Below, one piece after another: positions 1 through 9,010 of a stretch of 64,000 nucleotides of DNA. Location of the stretch: contig JAWKPM010000012.1 of the NCBI GenBank assembly GCA_041390625.1, forward strand, positions 58,267-122,266, written 5' to 3'. Source of the DNA: RBC038 sp041390625 (GTDB lineage: Bacteria; Chloroflexota; Dehalococcoidia; UBA2979). Each line of letters begins with the position of its first letter. The stretch's first letter is position 1. The notes below the pieces were generated by a model that saw nothing but the letters and a program-made list of their open reading frames with translations, was not told the DNA's origin and ran no database searches. The position numbers were made by a program, and so were the translations under genes.

Positions 1-2
1 CC

Positions 3-1220
3 CCGCGGACGGCCGCGGCACTGCTGGCGGCACTGAGCGCATTCATGATCGGGCCGCTGGTCGACCGTCACGGCGCACGGCCGCTCATGCTCGTGGGCGC
101 GCTGGCCTTTGGTGCGATGCTGCTCGCGACCTCGTGGGTCACCGCGCTCTGGCAGTTCGTTGTTCTGCAAATGGTCGCGGGCGCGCTCCTCCAGCCACTG
201 ATCGGCGGGGTGGTCGTCAACGTGCCACTGTCGAAGTGGTTCGTGCTACGCCGAGGCTGGGCGATCGCGCTGGCGAGCAGCGGCTTCTCCTTTGGCACGA
301 TGATCACACCCTTGGCTGTGAGTTCGATCGTGACGACGGTCGGCTGGCGCGCGGCATACCGGCTGCTAGCGGTGGTGTTCTGGGGGCTGCTCGTGCCTGC
401 CGCTCTGATCATGCGTCGCCAGCCGGAGGACTACGGATTGTTGCCCGACGGCCACAGCGAGCCGGGGGTATCCAGCGAGGTCGAGCGCTCACGGCTCGAC
501 CGCCTGTGGCGCGACGATGAGCTCTCGTACACACGCCGGGAGGCCGTGCGAACGACCACGTTCTGGGTGCTGACGGCTGCCTTCGGCATCGTCGTTGCTG
601 CGAACATGGGATTGCTCTTCCATGCATTCCCGTACATGACCGGCTCGGGATTCACCGCGGCACAGGCGGCGTTGGCGGTCGGGCTCAGCGGCTTCTCCGG
701 GCTGGCGGCGAAGTTCCTGTGGGGAGCGGCGCTGCAGCGGACGCGCCGCGCCGGTCCGCGCCAGTTTTCGGCTCTCGCGTTTGCGGCGGCCGGGGCCGGC
801 TCGCTGTTGCTGGTGCTCGCGACGGCTACCACATCGATGCCGCTCGCCCTGCTGGCATTCCTCAGTTGGGGCTTCGGCTTCGGGAGCGTGACCCCGCTCA
901 ACGAGTTCATGTGGGCGGGGTACTTCGGGCGCCGGCATCTTGGCGCGGTGCGGAGCGCGGCCACGCCCGTCACGGTTGTGGTGATCGCGCTCGCCCCCCT
1001 GCTCGTTGCGCTGTGGTTTGACGGCGCAGGGTCGTACGACGGCGCGTTCCTGATCATGACAGCTGTCTATGGGCTGGCTGCGGCAGTGATCCTCGTCATG
1101 CCCGAGCCCGTGCGGAGCGCGCCCGCACCACCCCTGAGCGGTGAGCAGGTGGCTCACGCTGGAGGGTCGCCCGCACACGCTTCCGGCGAATCCGACGGTG
1201 TTGCGGCGCGGAGCCCGTAG
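3..1220 (+). CDS. MFS transporter (5' end cut by window)
   Basis: Major facilitator superfamily secondary transporter in the inner membrane; the substrate cannot be read from the sequence. The frame is open from base 3, and residues before the first ATG (base 45) already form the end of a membrane helix. This runs into the loop 2-3 signature IGPLVDRHGAR (motif A of MFS), so roughly the first helix and start codon lie upstream of the window. About ten further hydrophobic helices follow, with a hydrophilic central loop near residues 130-170 and a hydrophilic tail. It resembles monocarboxylate or oxalate/formate-type MFS proteins, but that is only an impression. It converges on the AhpD-like gene and the two share a hairpin between them. 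Confidence 0.85.
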   Translation, partial: PRTAAALLAALSAFMIGPLVDRHGARPLMLVGALAFGAMLLATSWVTALWQFVVLQMVAGALLQPLIGGVVVNVPLSKWFVLRRGWAIALASSGFSFGTMITPLAVSSIVTTVGWRAAYRLLAVVFWGLLVPAALIMRRQPEDYGLLPDGHSEPGVSSEVERSRLDRLWRDDELSYTRREAVRTTTFWVLTAAFGIVVAANMGLLFHAFPYMTGSGFTAAQAALAVGLSGFSGLAAKFLWGAALQRTRRAGPRQFSALAFAAAGAGSLLLVLATATTSMPLALLAFLSWGFGFGSVTPLNEFMWAGYFGRRHLGAVRSAATPVTVVVIALAPLLVALWFDGAGSYDGAFLIMTAVYGLAAAVILVMPEPVRSAPAPPLSGEQVAHAGGSPAHASGESDGVAARSP

Positions 1221-1297
1221 GCGGGTGCCGAGGTCGGTTCGGCGGTCCCGCCGGCACCGGCGCTGTCAGGTGCGCGAGCACACGCAGCCGGCGCACG

Positions 1298-1330
1298 GAC
1301 CCTTGGCCTGCGGTGTGCCGGCCAAGGGTC
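1298..1330. terminator. perfect hairpin between convergent genes
   Basis: Perfect inverted repeat with an 11-bp stem (GACCCTTGGCC and its complement) and an 11-base loop. It sits between the convergent MFS gene and the AhpD-like gene, and its right arm overlaps the stop codon of the latter. There is no clear U-run on either side, which is common for terminators in GC-rich genomes. I infer a bidirectional terminator from position and symmetry. Confidence 0.6.
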
Positions 1331-1922
1331 AGCCCTCGCGCGCCGCCTCCCACGCCTGGAGTGATGGTGCAGGCGTGATGCCACGCAGCTGGCATAGCCC
1401 CTGAGCCTCGACGTCGAAGGCGCGGTTCATTCGGGCGCGGTAGTTCTCCATGGCGATGGTCGCGGCGAGCTCCACCGTCTCCGCCTCGCTGAAGTGAACG
1501 CGCACCTCGTCGAACAGCGCATCCGTGACTTCGGGCGGGGTGCACGTCATCGCCTCCGCCAGTTCGAGCGCGACGCGCTCGGCGGGCGTGAACAGATCGC
1601 TGGTGCGGAAGGACTCGAGCGCGGCGATCTTCGCGTCGGAGGCGCCACTGGCACTGCTCCCGGCAGTGTTGGTGTCCATTCAGAAGGGGCAGCCCACCAT
1701 CTCGGCGGCACGGAGGCAGACGAGCGCGCGCAGCTGTGCGTCGAGCAGGCCGCTCTTCGCCGGCGCGGCGCCGAGCGCGCGGCTGGCCTCGAGGATGGCC
1801 GGGGTGCGCGCCTGGATGCCGGTCGAGATTGGCGGCTCACCCAGCCAACGCTCACCGGCCTCCAGCATCTCGCGGATCTCGTCCGACACTTCATCTTTGC
1901 CAAGGGGACGCATGCGAGCCAT
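1329..1922 (-). CDS. AhpD-like/carboxymuconolactone decarboxylase family selenoprotein (CPFU, in-frame UGA)
   Basis: AhpD-fold peroxidase-like or carboxymuconolactone decarboxylase family protein, 197 residues if the in-frame UGA at 1682-1680 (codon 81) is read as selenocysteine. The family's redox motif is usually E-x-GCPFCIDMN. Here the frame reads EMVGCPF, UGA, MDTN, so UGA exactly replaces the second redox cysteine (C-x-x-U). The downstream half continues in the same frame with the family's normal C-terminal pattern (LFTPAERVALELAEAMT, then ATIAMENYRARMNRA), without gap or frameshift. A hairpin with bacterial SECIS geometry follows the UGA. The start ATG has an AGAGAGG ribosome site 9 bases upstream. 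The alternative is a nonsense mutation or two adjacent ORFs. Known for the family: AhpD-like CxxU selenoproteins have been reported in bacteria. Confidence 0.8.
1652..1668 (-). promoter_or_regulatory. candidate bacterial SECIS hairpin
   Basis: Immediately downstream of the in-frame UGA, the transcript folds into a perfect 6-bp stem (CACTGC/GCAGTG) with the 5-base loop CGGGA. The loop starts 17 bases after the UGA and has G at its second position. Both values fit the published bacterial SECIS rules as I recall them (about 16-37 bases, G within the first two loop bases). Binding by SelB is inferred. Confidence 0.6.
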
Positions 1923-2059
1923 TCGTATGTACCTCTCTGTTTCCAGCCATCGCTTGACGAACGACTTCCAGTCGACAATCGGGTTACGTGGGATGGGTCA
2001 ATTCATCCAGCCGACGGCGCTCCGTGGACCCCCTGCGCGCGCCTTGAGGCGTGAATCCC

Positions 2060-3241
2060 CTACCCGTGCTTCGTCGATGCATCCTCCTCGATGAAGTCGT
2101 ACGCACCGCCTTCGTGCAGGTTGATGAAACGGCATGCTTCGCCGTGCTCGCCCGAAACGCGATGCACGGTCCCGGACGGGATCGTCAAACGTTCCCCGGG
2201 CCTGAGGCGGTGTGCGGCCTCGTCGCCCTCGATGTCGACGATGACCGTTCCCTCGATTGCGACCAGCGTGTCGGATACCTCGGAATGGCGGTGGCGCGGG
2301 ATCGACTGTCCACGAGCGATCGTGACCAGCTGGACGCGCAAGCCATCGACCGAGGCGAGCACCTCGCGCAGGAGGGCGCCGGGTTCGCCCGTCGCCGCTG
2401 ATGCATCATTCATCGGAGGCTCAACCTGTGCACCGGCGCTCGACGGCTGCTCGAGCACTGCCGCTCGGATCTCGGTCGCGATCGCGTTGAGCACCGTCAT
2501 CATGTCGCGAAAGAGACTCGTGGCATACGTGGCACGTCGGGCGCCGGCCGCCCTCGCCGTTTGGATGCTGAGCGGCCCGTCCCGCCGGAGCATCACGTTG
2601 ACGACGCCCGCCGCTTGGACGATCGCCCGGATCGCATCGGGGTCCACGAGCCCGAGCGGGTAGACGCAATCCGCGCCTGCTTCACGATAGAGGCGAGCAC
2701 GCCGCGTTCCCTCGGCGACCTGCGTGTCGAGCTCGCCCTCGCGGCGGAGGAAGACGTCCACCCGGGCGTTGAGGAACAGCTCAGCGCCGAGCCTCCGTGC
2801 CTCGGCCCTCACCGCCGCGAGCCGTTCTGCCTGCGCCTCGGCGGGCCGGAGGACGCCGGCCTCGTGGTCGGTGTCCTCCAGGTTGAGGCCGACCGCGCCG
2901 ATCTCGACGAGGCGCCGTGCGATCTCTGCCGGCGGCAGCCCGTAGCCGGACTCGAAGTCGACCGTTACCGGCAGCGACACGGACCGCACGATGCGCGCCG
3001 CCGAGGCGAGCATCTCCTCGACCGGAGCCTGCTCGTGGTCGGCGTAGCCGAGCGCCTGCGCGAGGCCTCCGCTGCTGGTCGCGATCGCCGAGAACCCCGC
3101 CGCCTCGAAGCGCTGCGCGCTTGCCGCGTCCCACGCGTTCGCCATCACCAGCATCTCAGGGCCGGCATGCAGCTCGCGGAACAGCCGCACCTTCGCCGCC
3201 AGTTGCTCAAGGTCTGCCACACGCCACCTCACCTTCGTCAT
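2060..3241 (-). CDS. isocitrate lyase/PEP mutase family protein fused to a C-terminal cupin
   Basis: Predicted 393-residue cytosolic protein. Residues 1 to about 255 are an isocitrate lyase/PEP-mutase family barrel with DFESGYG (residues 95-101), GLNLEDT and NARVDVFLR. Such enzymes cleave or form C-C or C-P bonds of 2-carboxylate substrates with Mg2+. After a proline/alanine-rich linker (about 255-290) comes a cupin of about 105 residues with IPRHRHSEVSDT (metal-binding H-x-H) and PSGTVHR. No stop separates the domains, and the ATG inside the linker (PPMND) could have been the start of a once separate cupin gene. The start ATG lies 40 bases after the quinone oxidoreductase stop. The substrate is unknown. 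It probably acts with the two upstream genes. Confidence 0.75.
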   Translation of the reverse strand: MTKVRWRVADLEQLAAKVRLFRELHAGPEMLVMANAWDAASAQRFEAAGFSAIATSSGGLAQALGYADHEQAPVEEMLASAARIVRSVSLPVTVDFESGYGLPPAEIARRLVEIGAVGLNLEDTDHEAGVLRPAEAQAERLAAVRAEARRLGAELFLNARVDVFLRREGELDTQVAEGTRRARLYREAGADCVYPLGLVDPDAIRAIVQAAGVVNVMLRRDGPLSIQTARAAGARRATYATSLFRDMMTVLNAIATEIRAAVLEQPSSAGAQVEPPMNDASAATGEPGALLREVLASVDGLRVQLVTIARGQSIPRHRHSEVSDTLVAIEGTVIVDIEGDEAAHRLRPGERLTIPSGTVHRVSGEHGEACRFINLHEGGAYDFIEEDASTKHG

Positions 3242-3281
3242 TCCCGTCGCCGACTGCTGCACTACTGCTGAGGCAACAAGA

Positions 3282-4249
3282 TCACCCGCCGGGCCGGAAT
3301 CCGGCCTCGACCAGGGCATGCGCATGTGCCGTCTCTGCCAGCGGGAGCGTTGCTCCGATGCGCACGCGGAGGGTACCCGCGCAGAGGTGCTGATTGATGA
3401 GACAGGCCGTGGCGGCCAGCTCTCCGGTGCTCGCGCTCCCCAGCGCGAACCCCACGATCGAGGCGTCTCGCGTGTAGAGCAGACCAACCGGCAGCACCGG
3501 GCGCGCCTGGCCGTTAGCCATGAGCACGATCGCGCCGCCCGGGCCAGCACACTGGTCGCGAGCTCGAGGTCGTGATGCCCCGACGCATCCCAGAACAGGT
3601 CGATGCCGTCGGGCGCCAGCTGCCGGATGCGCGCAAGCAGGTCTGGATCGCGATAGTCGACGACCTCGGTGGCCCCAATGGAACGGGACCATTTGAAGTC
3701 GTCGGGGCGTGCGGTCGCGATGACCCGTGCCCCGACCGAGGCCGCCAACTGTGTGACGCAGCCGCCGACGCTCCCGCCGGCCCCGCCGACGAGCACCGTG
3801 GCGACCGGCCGCAAAGTTGTGCGCCCGAACAGGCCAAGGTACGCGGTTGCGGCACCGTGCAGCACCGCCACGGCATCCACCGCGGACATGCCGTCGGGCA
3901 GGCGGTAGAGCCGGTCAGCGGGTGCGACCACCTCGCGCGCGAACGATCCTTGCCGGCCACCCGTGCTCATGCTGTTGCACCACACCCGCTCGCCCACGGC
4001 GAAGGCGTTACCGGCCGCGCTGCCACGCTCCACCACCGTCCCCACGAGCTCGCGGCCGACGATGTATGGAGAGACCGGCAGCGGTCCGCGCTGCCGGACG
4101 TAGGTGTCGACCGGGTCGCCGACGAGCGCCTCGGTGCTCACGAGCACGTCGGTGCTGCCGAGGGCGGGCAGGGGCACCTCGCCGTCGCGGATTGCCTCGG
4201 GCGGGCCGGGCTCCGTCACGTAAGCGGCGATGGTGCCGCTCGCGGACAT
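3282..4249 (-). CDS. zinc-independent NADPH:quinone oxidoreductase/alcohol dehydrogenase (single-base frameshift)
   Basis: Medium-chain dehydrogenase/reductase of about 322 residues. The N-terminal GroES-like part (VGRELVGTVVERGSAA) is followed by the Rossmann motif VLVGGAGGSVGGCVTQLA and a substrate-binding C-terminus (GGAIVLMANGQARPV, then HAHALVEAGF). The zinc-site cysteines and histidines of true alcohol dehydrogenases are absent, which fits the quinone oxidoreductase branch. The frame changes near 3538-3545, where one C appears to be missing from a C-run: the first frame reads VLARAARS while the other continues GGAIVLM. Either a sequencing error or a real disruption. The start ATG overlaps the upstream epimerase stop as TGATG, so the two are translationally coupled. 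Confidence 0.75.
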
Positions 4250-5121
4250 CAGGGAGCTCGCGCCGGCCAGATCCCGACACGCGGCTGCCACCGCAGCTCG
4301 CGGCGCGCGGCCTCGTTCGAGCAACGGTACGACCGCGGCAGCGCCGCGTCGCCATCGCGCGGAGGCGGCGCAGCACCGACGAGCCCCGCGAGCCGATCGA
4401 GGTACTCCCCGTTCCGGATCGGCGTGTCCGTGATGTTGAAGGTGGAACCCGCGGGCGCCCGGTCGAGCGCGGCCACGGTCGCCGCCGCGATGTCCTCGAC
4501 GTGAACGAACGAGACCCAGTTGCTCCCACTCCCCGGCACGCGCAGCGTCCCCGCGCGCAGTCGCTCGATGGCGCCCTCCTGCGCCGTACCGGGCCCCACG
4601 AACGAGCCGCCACGCAGGATGCACCAGCGCACCTGCTGCGGGTCGAGGTCGTGCACCATGCGCTCCATCTCCAGCGTGGGCGAGACCGCCGGCGTCCGGT
4701 CGGCGCTCGTATCGAACGGTGCGTCCTCGTCCAGCCAGCGGTCACCACCGTCTGCGTACGCCATTACGATGCTCTGCTGGACATATATGGGCACACCGGC
4801 CGCCCGCACAGCATCGAGGAGCGTACGTGTGCCGGTTGTGCGCAGTGCAGCCGTGGTATTCGCGCCGTCGGGCCCCATCGCGCCCGGTCGAATGGCCGTG
4901 GCCAGGTGGAGTGCCGCGTCGCAGTCGTGCATGTGTTTGGCCAGCGTGGCCGGCGAGTCCCGCAACAGGTCGCCCGCAACCACTTCGATGCCAGAGCCGG
5001 CGATCGACGCAGCACCGGCGACATCGCGCGCGAGCACGACCACTGAGTCGCCACGCTCGAGCAACCGGGGGATCAGCGCTCGGCCGTAGACGCCGGTTCC
5101 ACCCGCCAGGAACACCCGCAT
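4249..5121 (-). CDS. NAD-dependent epimerase/dehydratase (extended SDR)
   Basis: Extended or atypical short-chain dehydrogenase of 290 residues. The N-terminal GGTGVYGRALIPRLLERG is the glycine-rich NAD(P)-binding loop, followed by the acidic strand VAGDLL and VQQSIVMAYADG around the catalytic region. The usual Y-x3-K is not obvious, so it may be a reductase of the atypical NmrA/HSCARG kind. FNITDTPIRNGEYL near the C-terminus is typical of sugar-nucleotide epimerase-like proteins. The ATG has GGAG upstream (gagaaggagaacgcg), and the longer open frame upstream lacks protein-like composition. Its stop overlaps the quinone oxidoreductase start. Confidence 0.8.
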   Translation of the reverse strand: MRVFLAGGTGVYGRALIPRLLERGDSVVVLARDVAGAASIAGSGIEVVAGDLLRDSPATLAKHMHDCDAALHLATAIRPGAMGPDGANTTAALRTTGTRTLLDAVRAAGVPIYVQQSIVMAYADGGDRWLDEDAPFDTSADRTPAVSPTLEMERMVHDLDPQQVRWCILRGGSFVGPGTAQEGAIERLRAGTLRVPGSGSNWVSFVHVEDIAAATVAALDRAPAGSTFNITDTPIRNGEYLDRLAGLVGAAPPPRDGDAALPRSYRCSNEAARRELRWQPRVGIWPARAP

Positions 5122-6199
5122 CGCGTTCTCCTTCTCGACGTCGTCCGGCGCGTGAAAACGCACCCAGTTTCGCGCGGTGCGGAGTCCGAAGAAAGACAAA
5201 TCCGGACACCATTGACCTCCGCTTACGTGGGTGCACGGCCGCGCGATGCATCGGCGAGGGGCGCGTTGCACCCTTGGTGGCACGGCGGAGCGACCGGCCC
5301 GGTCCTGGCTCGGAACCCCCGTGGTAGCTGCAGAGCAGGTCTTCCTGGGAGTGGCGCGCCGAGGTCTCCCGCGTTGCCCGAGGATTGCGGCGAGCGCGGG
5401 AACGTCCCCATCCGTGTACCCTCCTTCGGGACACGAGGGACCGTTTCGTGCTGCAGACGCCCGTGCTCCCTGCCGCGATGCTTGGCTCCGCCACGCCGGG
5501 CAGCTACGTCGTGTTAGCCCCCTGGAACAGCGCACGCGCATCGCGGTCGGCCGACTTAGCGCGCGCGACTTCGCGACGGGCTATTGTGCCTACATGGGCT
5601 CGGCGCTGGGCAGGCTGGTGGCGCGTCGCCCGCCACCGACGCGCCACCAGGCGCCCGCACTGGCATATCGACTAGTTCCTTGCGCACGCACCCGTCGGCG
5701 CGGTTTGGGCGCACGTGAGCACGCGTCGTCTCGACTGCGTGCTCAGCGAGCGACTTGGTCGCGAGCCCTGGACTTCCCGGCCCGTGCGCGGATTCGGCGC
5801 GTCGGATTGTCGCTGCGTGTCGCACCCGCACTACCTGGTGTGGCCGTCGCAGGCATGGAGCGCGCATGCGAGTTGCTCGCGGACACCGCGAGCGGGGGCT
5901 GAGCCGTGCTGCACCCGAACCTCTGCTGCCGGCACGCGTCGTCGACCGACCCCTATCGATTCACCGCGCGTGTTGAGCTCGATGCCAGCCCGGGCAGCAT
6001 CGCGAGGCTGACCAGAGCGCGTCTCGCGAACACCGGGCATCCGCGCGCGCCCTTGCGCCCGCACGCACGTGCGCTCGTCACACCGGCACCCCCGGGGCGG
6101 GGGCCGCTTCCATACCGGCTCGTGCTCACCCTCGTCGGGTGTTGACATCTGCGTGAAGCGTGCTCGCACCGGAGCGGTCGAGAATAGGAGAGCATAGGC
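5122..6199. other. about 1.1 kb without a convincing gene
   Basis: All six frames have long GC-rich open stretches, but none shows a recognisable domain or a good ribosome site. A hairpin with arms GGGTGCA and TGCACCC lies at 5229-5273 in the leader of the epimerase gene. On the minus strand it contains AAGGGTGCAACGCG, faintly like a T-box. I see no promoter I would defend. Confidence 0.5.
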
Positions 6200-6481
6200 A
6201 TGGGCGTTGGAGGCAGCATGAACGCCAACGCAGTTCGGTCACACGTCATCTACGCGCGAGTCGGTCGCGCCCTGCAGAGGCTCGGGGCTCGCATGACTTG
6301 TGAGGCTCGAGATGCTGATGAGAGGCCAATGTGGCAATCGTGGATCTCCTCTGCGACCTGGTGAATTAGCGTCATTGTCACTGCCTTCATGCTGATCGTA
6401 TTAGCGGCAACTGTTGCTCCGGTGCTGCTCGCGACACCACTCTTCATTTACTTCCTCAGCCACAGGGAATCAGAGAGCTAA
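6200..6481 (+). pseudogene. small membrane protein with in-frame UGA at codon 55
   Basis: The ATG at 6200 has a good AGGAG site 9 bases upstream. The frame gives a basic 54-residue stretch ending SWISSATW, then UGA (6362-6364), then in the same frame a strongly hydrophobic segment (VIVTAFMLIVLAATVAPVLLA) ending in SHRESES and TAA. Together they look like one 93-residue protein with a C-terminal membrane helix. A TGG to TGA change is the simplest explanation. A shorter product could start at the internal ATG in the hydrophobic part. I found no convincing SECIS fold after this UGA. Its end overlaps the convergent hemerythrin gene by 4 bases. Confidence 0.35.
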
Positions 6482-7056
6482 GTCGTGTCTCCGCTGGTCG
6501 GCGTAGACTCCCGAAGTTGGTCGTGCGCCTTCGCCGCTGCACGTGCCATCGCCCCAAACATGTCGCCCGCACGTTCGGGTGTGAGTCGCTCGTCCAGTAC
6601 CGGCAAGTACAGCAGAATCTCTTTCTCAAGGTGCGTCTGCAGCACTGCATGGAGCCCATAGGCAAGCCGCTGCAGTCTTTGAACGACGTCCGGAGCTGGG
6701 CTCACACTGGTGTTCTCGAGACAGCCTCGGAGTGCTGCGAGCTCCGTGATGAACTCCACGATCTGCCGGTGCTCGCGTGCCATCGTGGCGGTGGCACGCA
6801 GTCCGCCGAGTAGCACCGCGACGACCGGGTACAGGCCATAGTCGTCGGCTCGCACGTGTACGAGCACCTGACTGCGGAGCAACGCAAGCACATCGTCTAA
6901 CTCGGGCAGCCAGACCGCGGGAGGGCCAGCGACCGCATCACCGAATAGGCGTAAGCTCTCCGCCCTCCAGAGCAACTCATAGTGATCCTCTCGCAGCTGC
7001 TGGGTGATGCGCGGCACCCTTGAAACTGTCCACCGCGACGCCTCGGTCACAGTCAT
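6478..7056 (-). CDS. hemerythrin HHE cation-binding domain protein
   Basis: Cytosolic four-helix-bundle protein of 192 residues with the hemerythrin-like metal ligands in order: EDHYELL near residue 24, VHVRADDYGLYPVV near 79, EHRQIVEF near 107, and HLEKEILLYLPVLDE near 145. Such proteins bind a di-iron centre and are linked to O2, NO or redox sensing and to iron-sulfur repair. It is a single gene, convergent with a small membrane ORF. The start ATG follows ACAGG, a weak site. A role in nitrogen-oxide stress would match NnrS and the Rrf2 regulator elsewhere in the window, but that is inference. Confidence 0.8.
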   Translation of the reverse strand: MTVTEASRWTVSRVPRITQQLREDHYELLWRAESLRLFGDAVAGPPAVWLPELDDVLALLRSQVLVHVRADDYGLYPVVAVLLGGLRATATMAREHRQIVEFITELAALRGCLENTSVSPAPDVVQRLQRLAYGLHAVLQTHLEKEILLYLPVLDERLTPERAGDMFGAMARAAAKAHDQLRESTPTSGDTT

Positions 7057-7720
7057 CCTGTGTCCTTCGTTGCGGGGCGGCTTGCTGCCTGGTCGTATCG
7101 CGGCGTCGATCGGTATCGCTCACTGGATCGCCCCTACATCCAGCATGACCGGCTCACCCGTGGCTCTTCACCTGTTCACCGTGGTGGACCAGACGTGTGA
7201 ACCATGCGGCGCACGCTGCCCAAGAAGACTCGTGGTGCTCGCGTGGTCGGGCAGTGACTTTGGTTGATGCGGATAGTGACGCTCGCACGCTATCGACGGG
7301 CCCGCGTTGGCGGCAGTTCCAGCATCTCGTCTAGCTGGAATCATCGCGACGCGCCCTGGCTCCGTTCGGGGCTTGCGATCCTGCAGCACGGGCAGTTCCG
7401 TCCGGAGCGGATCGCGGCAACTGGCGGGCCTTTGATTCTACCTCGCCCTCGAGAGTCTGCTCGTCGACAGGAGGGGCTGCTTCACGGCCACATAGTCGAG
7501 TGCCAGCATGACGTGAGAATCGCCGGCAGATTGATCACGGGACCCGCGGCTCATCTCGCGTGGAGACGCCGTGGGCCGTGGTTGCGGGGCATCGAGATGT
7601 CCCGCAACTCCGTTTGGCATGCGTCTGGACACCGGGCACTGCCGTGCTAGCGTGCGCGCAGAGGCGTGCCGAAGCAGACGGGATGCGGCGCAAGAAATGG
7701 GCGATGAACGACGTCGGGCT
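7057..7720. other. intergenic region, no convincing gene
   Basis: Divergent spacer between the hemerythrin and methyltransferase genes. On the plus strand a short ATG-initiated reading frame (7146-7267) contains CEPCGARCP, a cysteine arrangement that might be meaningful, but it lacks a ribosome site and I recognise no family. Nothing else stands out. Confidence 0.4.
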
Positions 7721-8509
7721 ATGGACTCCGAGGACCGAGAAAACCTCGTTCGCGAGGAGTTCACTCGGCAGGTTGCAGGGTTTCATGCCTCGGCGGAACT
7801 ATCGAGCATCGAACCGCTTGAGCGCATTGCCGCATTGGTCGACGTGAAACGCACAGAAGCGGTGTTGGACGTCGCATGCGGGCCGGGCATCGTCGCAGAG
7901 CACCTCGCGCACCACGCCGGCCTCGTGGTCGGGATTGACCTCACGGAAGCGATGCTCAAGGCAGCCCAAGATCGTTGCGAACGCGCCGGCTTGACCAACG
8001 TTCGCTTCGAGCTTGGCAACGCCGAAGCTCTCCCTTACGCGGATGGATCCTTCGATGTTGTGGTGTCTCGCCTGTCGTTCCACCACTTCCCTGACCCAGG
8101 TCGGGTTCTTGATGAGATGCGCCGTGTCACCAGGACGGGTGGGCGCATCGCGGTCGCAGACGTGACCTCAGCGGATGCACCGGACGAATCCCAGCTTCAG
8201 AACGCTCTTGAAATTCTCCGTGACCCGTCGCACGTCCGAATGCTCGCACGGGCGGAGCTTCAGACCCTCTTCGAGTCACGTGGCCTACGCATCGCGCGCG
8301 AAGTCGAGTGGGTGCGCCAGCGGCGCTTCAGCGAGTGGGCAGAACTCACTGGCAGTCCGGAGCGGGGCGTGCCGCTTCACACCATCATGGCGACGCTTGC
8401 TCGGTGTGGTGTGTCAGCCGGAGTCGAGCTACGCCTGGATGGGGATGAAGTCTGCTTCAACCATCACTGGGTCGGCTTGTCCGCCAACGTTGTCGAGGAG
8501 AAACGGTAA
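7721..8509 (+). CDS. class I SAM-dependent methyltransferase
   Basis: UbiE/Coq5-like methyltransferase of 262 residues. The SAM-binding motif I is VLDVACGPGIVAEHLA (near residue 49), the acidic post-I residue is in VVGIDLTEAML, motif II-like NAEALPYADGSFDVVVSRLSFHH is canonical, and RVTRTGGRIAVAD closes the core. The substrate is unknown. The ATG at 7721 is preferred because homologues of this type start close to the EEFTRQVAGF segment. The in-frame ATG at 7697 would add eight residues, and neither has a strong ribosome site. It is monocistronic between two long spacers. Confidence 0.8.
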   Translation: MDSEDRENLVREEFTRQVAGFHASAELSSIEPLERIAALVDVKRTEAVLDVACGPGIVAEHLAHHAGLVVGIDLTEAMLKAAQDRCERAGLTNVRFELGNAEALPYADGSFDVVVSRLSFHHFPDPGRVLDEMRRVTRTGGRIAVADVTSADAPDESQLQNALEILRDPSHVRMLARAELQTLFESRGLRIAREVEWVRQRRFSEWAELTGSPERGVPLHTIMATLARCGVSAGVELRLDGDEVCFNHHWVGLSANVVEEKR

Positions 8510-9010
8510 CCAGCCCTTCCGGAGTGATGCGCGAACTATGTAGCTGCCGAATGGTGACGCCTCGCCCGAGCAACTGGTCGTCAGCACGCGCCGGTCGAGC
8601 GCGAGTAACTGAAGAGCAACCTCGTGAGACACAGGCTCTAGTGCAGGTCCTTATGTTGGCGGCGCCCCGTCGTGGGGCACTCGCTTGGCTATGGGTGCCT
8701 CCCCGAGCAGCGCCGCCAGGCCGAGTGCCCGGCAGCGAAGGGCGTGCACCGCCGGGATGCCGCGCTCCGGCCCTGCCTGCAGGGCCTTCGCCTGCCGGAG
8801 CGACGATTACCTCGCCCGCAGCGAGGGATGGGCGTGCCCTAGTGGTCGTACTCGCGGTGTTCCTCGAAGGAGCCTCGCACGTGATGAGTTGAGCAACTGG
8901 GACGTCCTCGACGGCGCGGTCCAGCATGAATCGGAGCCCTGGCGTCTGCCGCCACCCAATCCGTCTATCTCTGACTCTGCCTCGGATGCGGGGTGACTCC
9001 CAGCAACTCA
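8510..9010. other. intergenic region, no gene seen
   Basis: About 500 bases between convergent methyltransferase and Rrf2 genes. It holds a short GC-rich hairpin at about 8662-8680 (GCCCC, loop, GGGGC) that could terminate transcription from either side. No coding frame with recognisable content. Confidence 0.4.

Noticed and set aside
2060..4624. A single 854-residue open frame
   Set aside because: It joins a shadow of the epimerase, the quinone oxidoreductase with a frameshift, and the lyase-cupin gene. Only the last part is one protein.
5229..5290. T-box-like element upstream of the epimerase (AAGGGTGCAACGCG with a downstream complementary arm)
   Set aside because: The core T-box sequence is two or three bases off, no stem I/AG-bulge or specifier loop is evident, there is no terminator U-run, and the downstream gene is not amino-acid related.
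6350..6420. Second selenocysteine site in the small membrane ORF
   Set aside because: No stable hairpin with correct spacing follows the UGA and the protein has no redox motif, so a mutated Trp codon is more likely.
7146..7267. Short frame with CEPCGARCP as a possible redox peptide
   Set aside because: No ribosome site, no recognised family, and low coding character.
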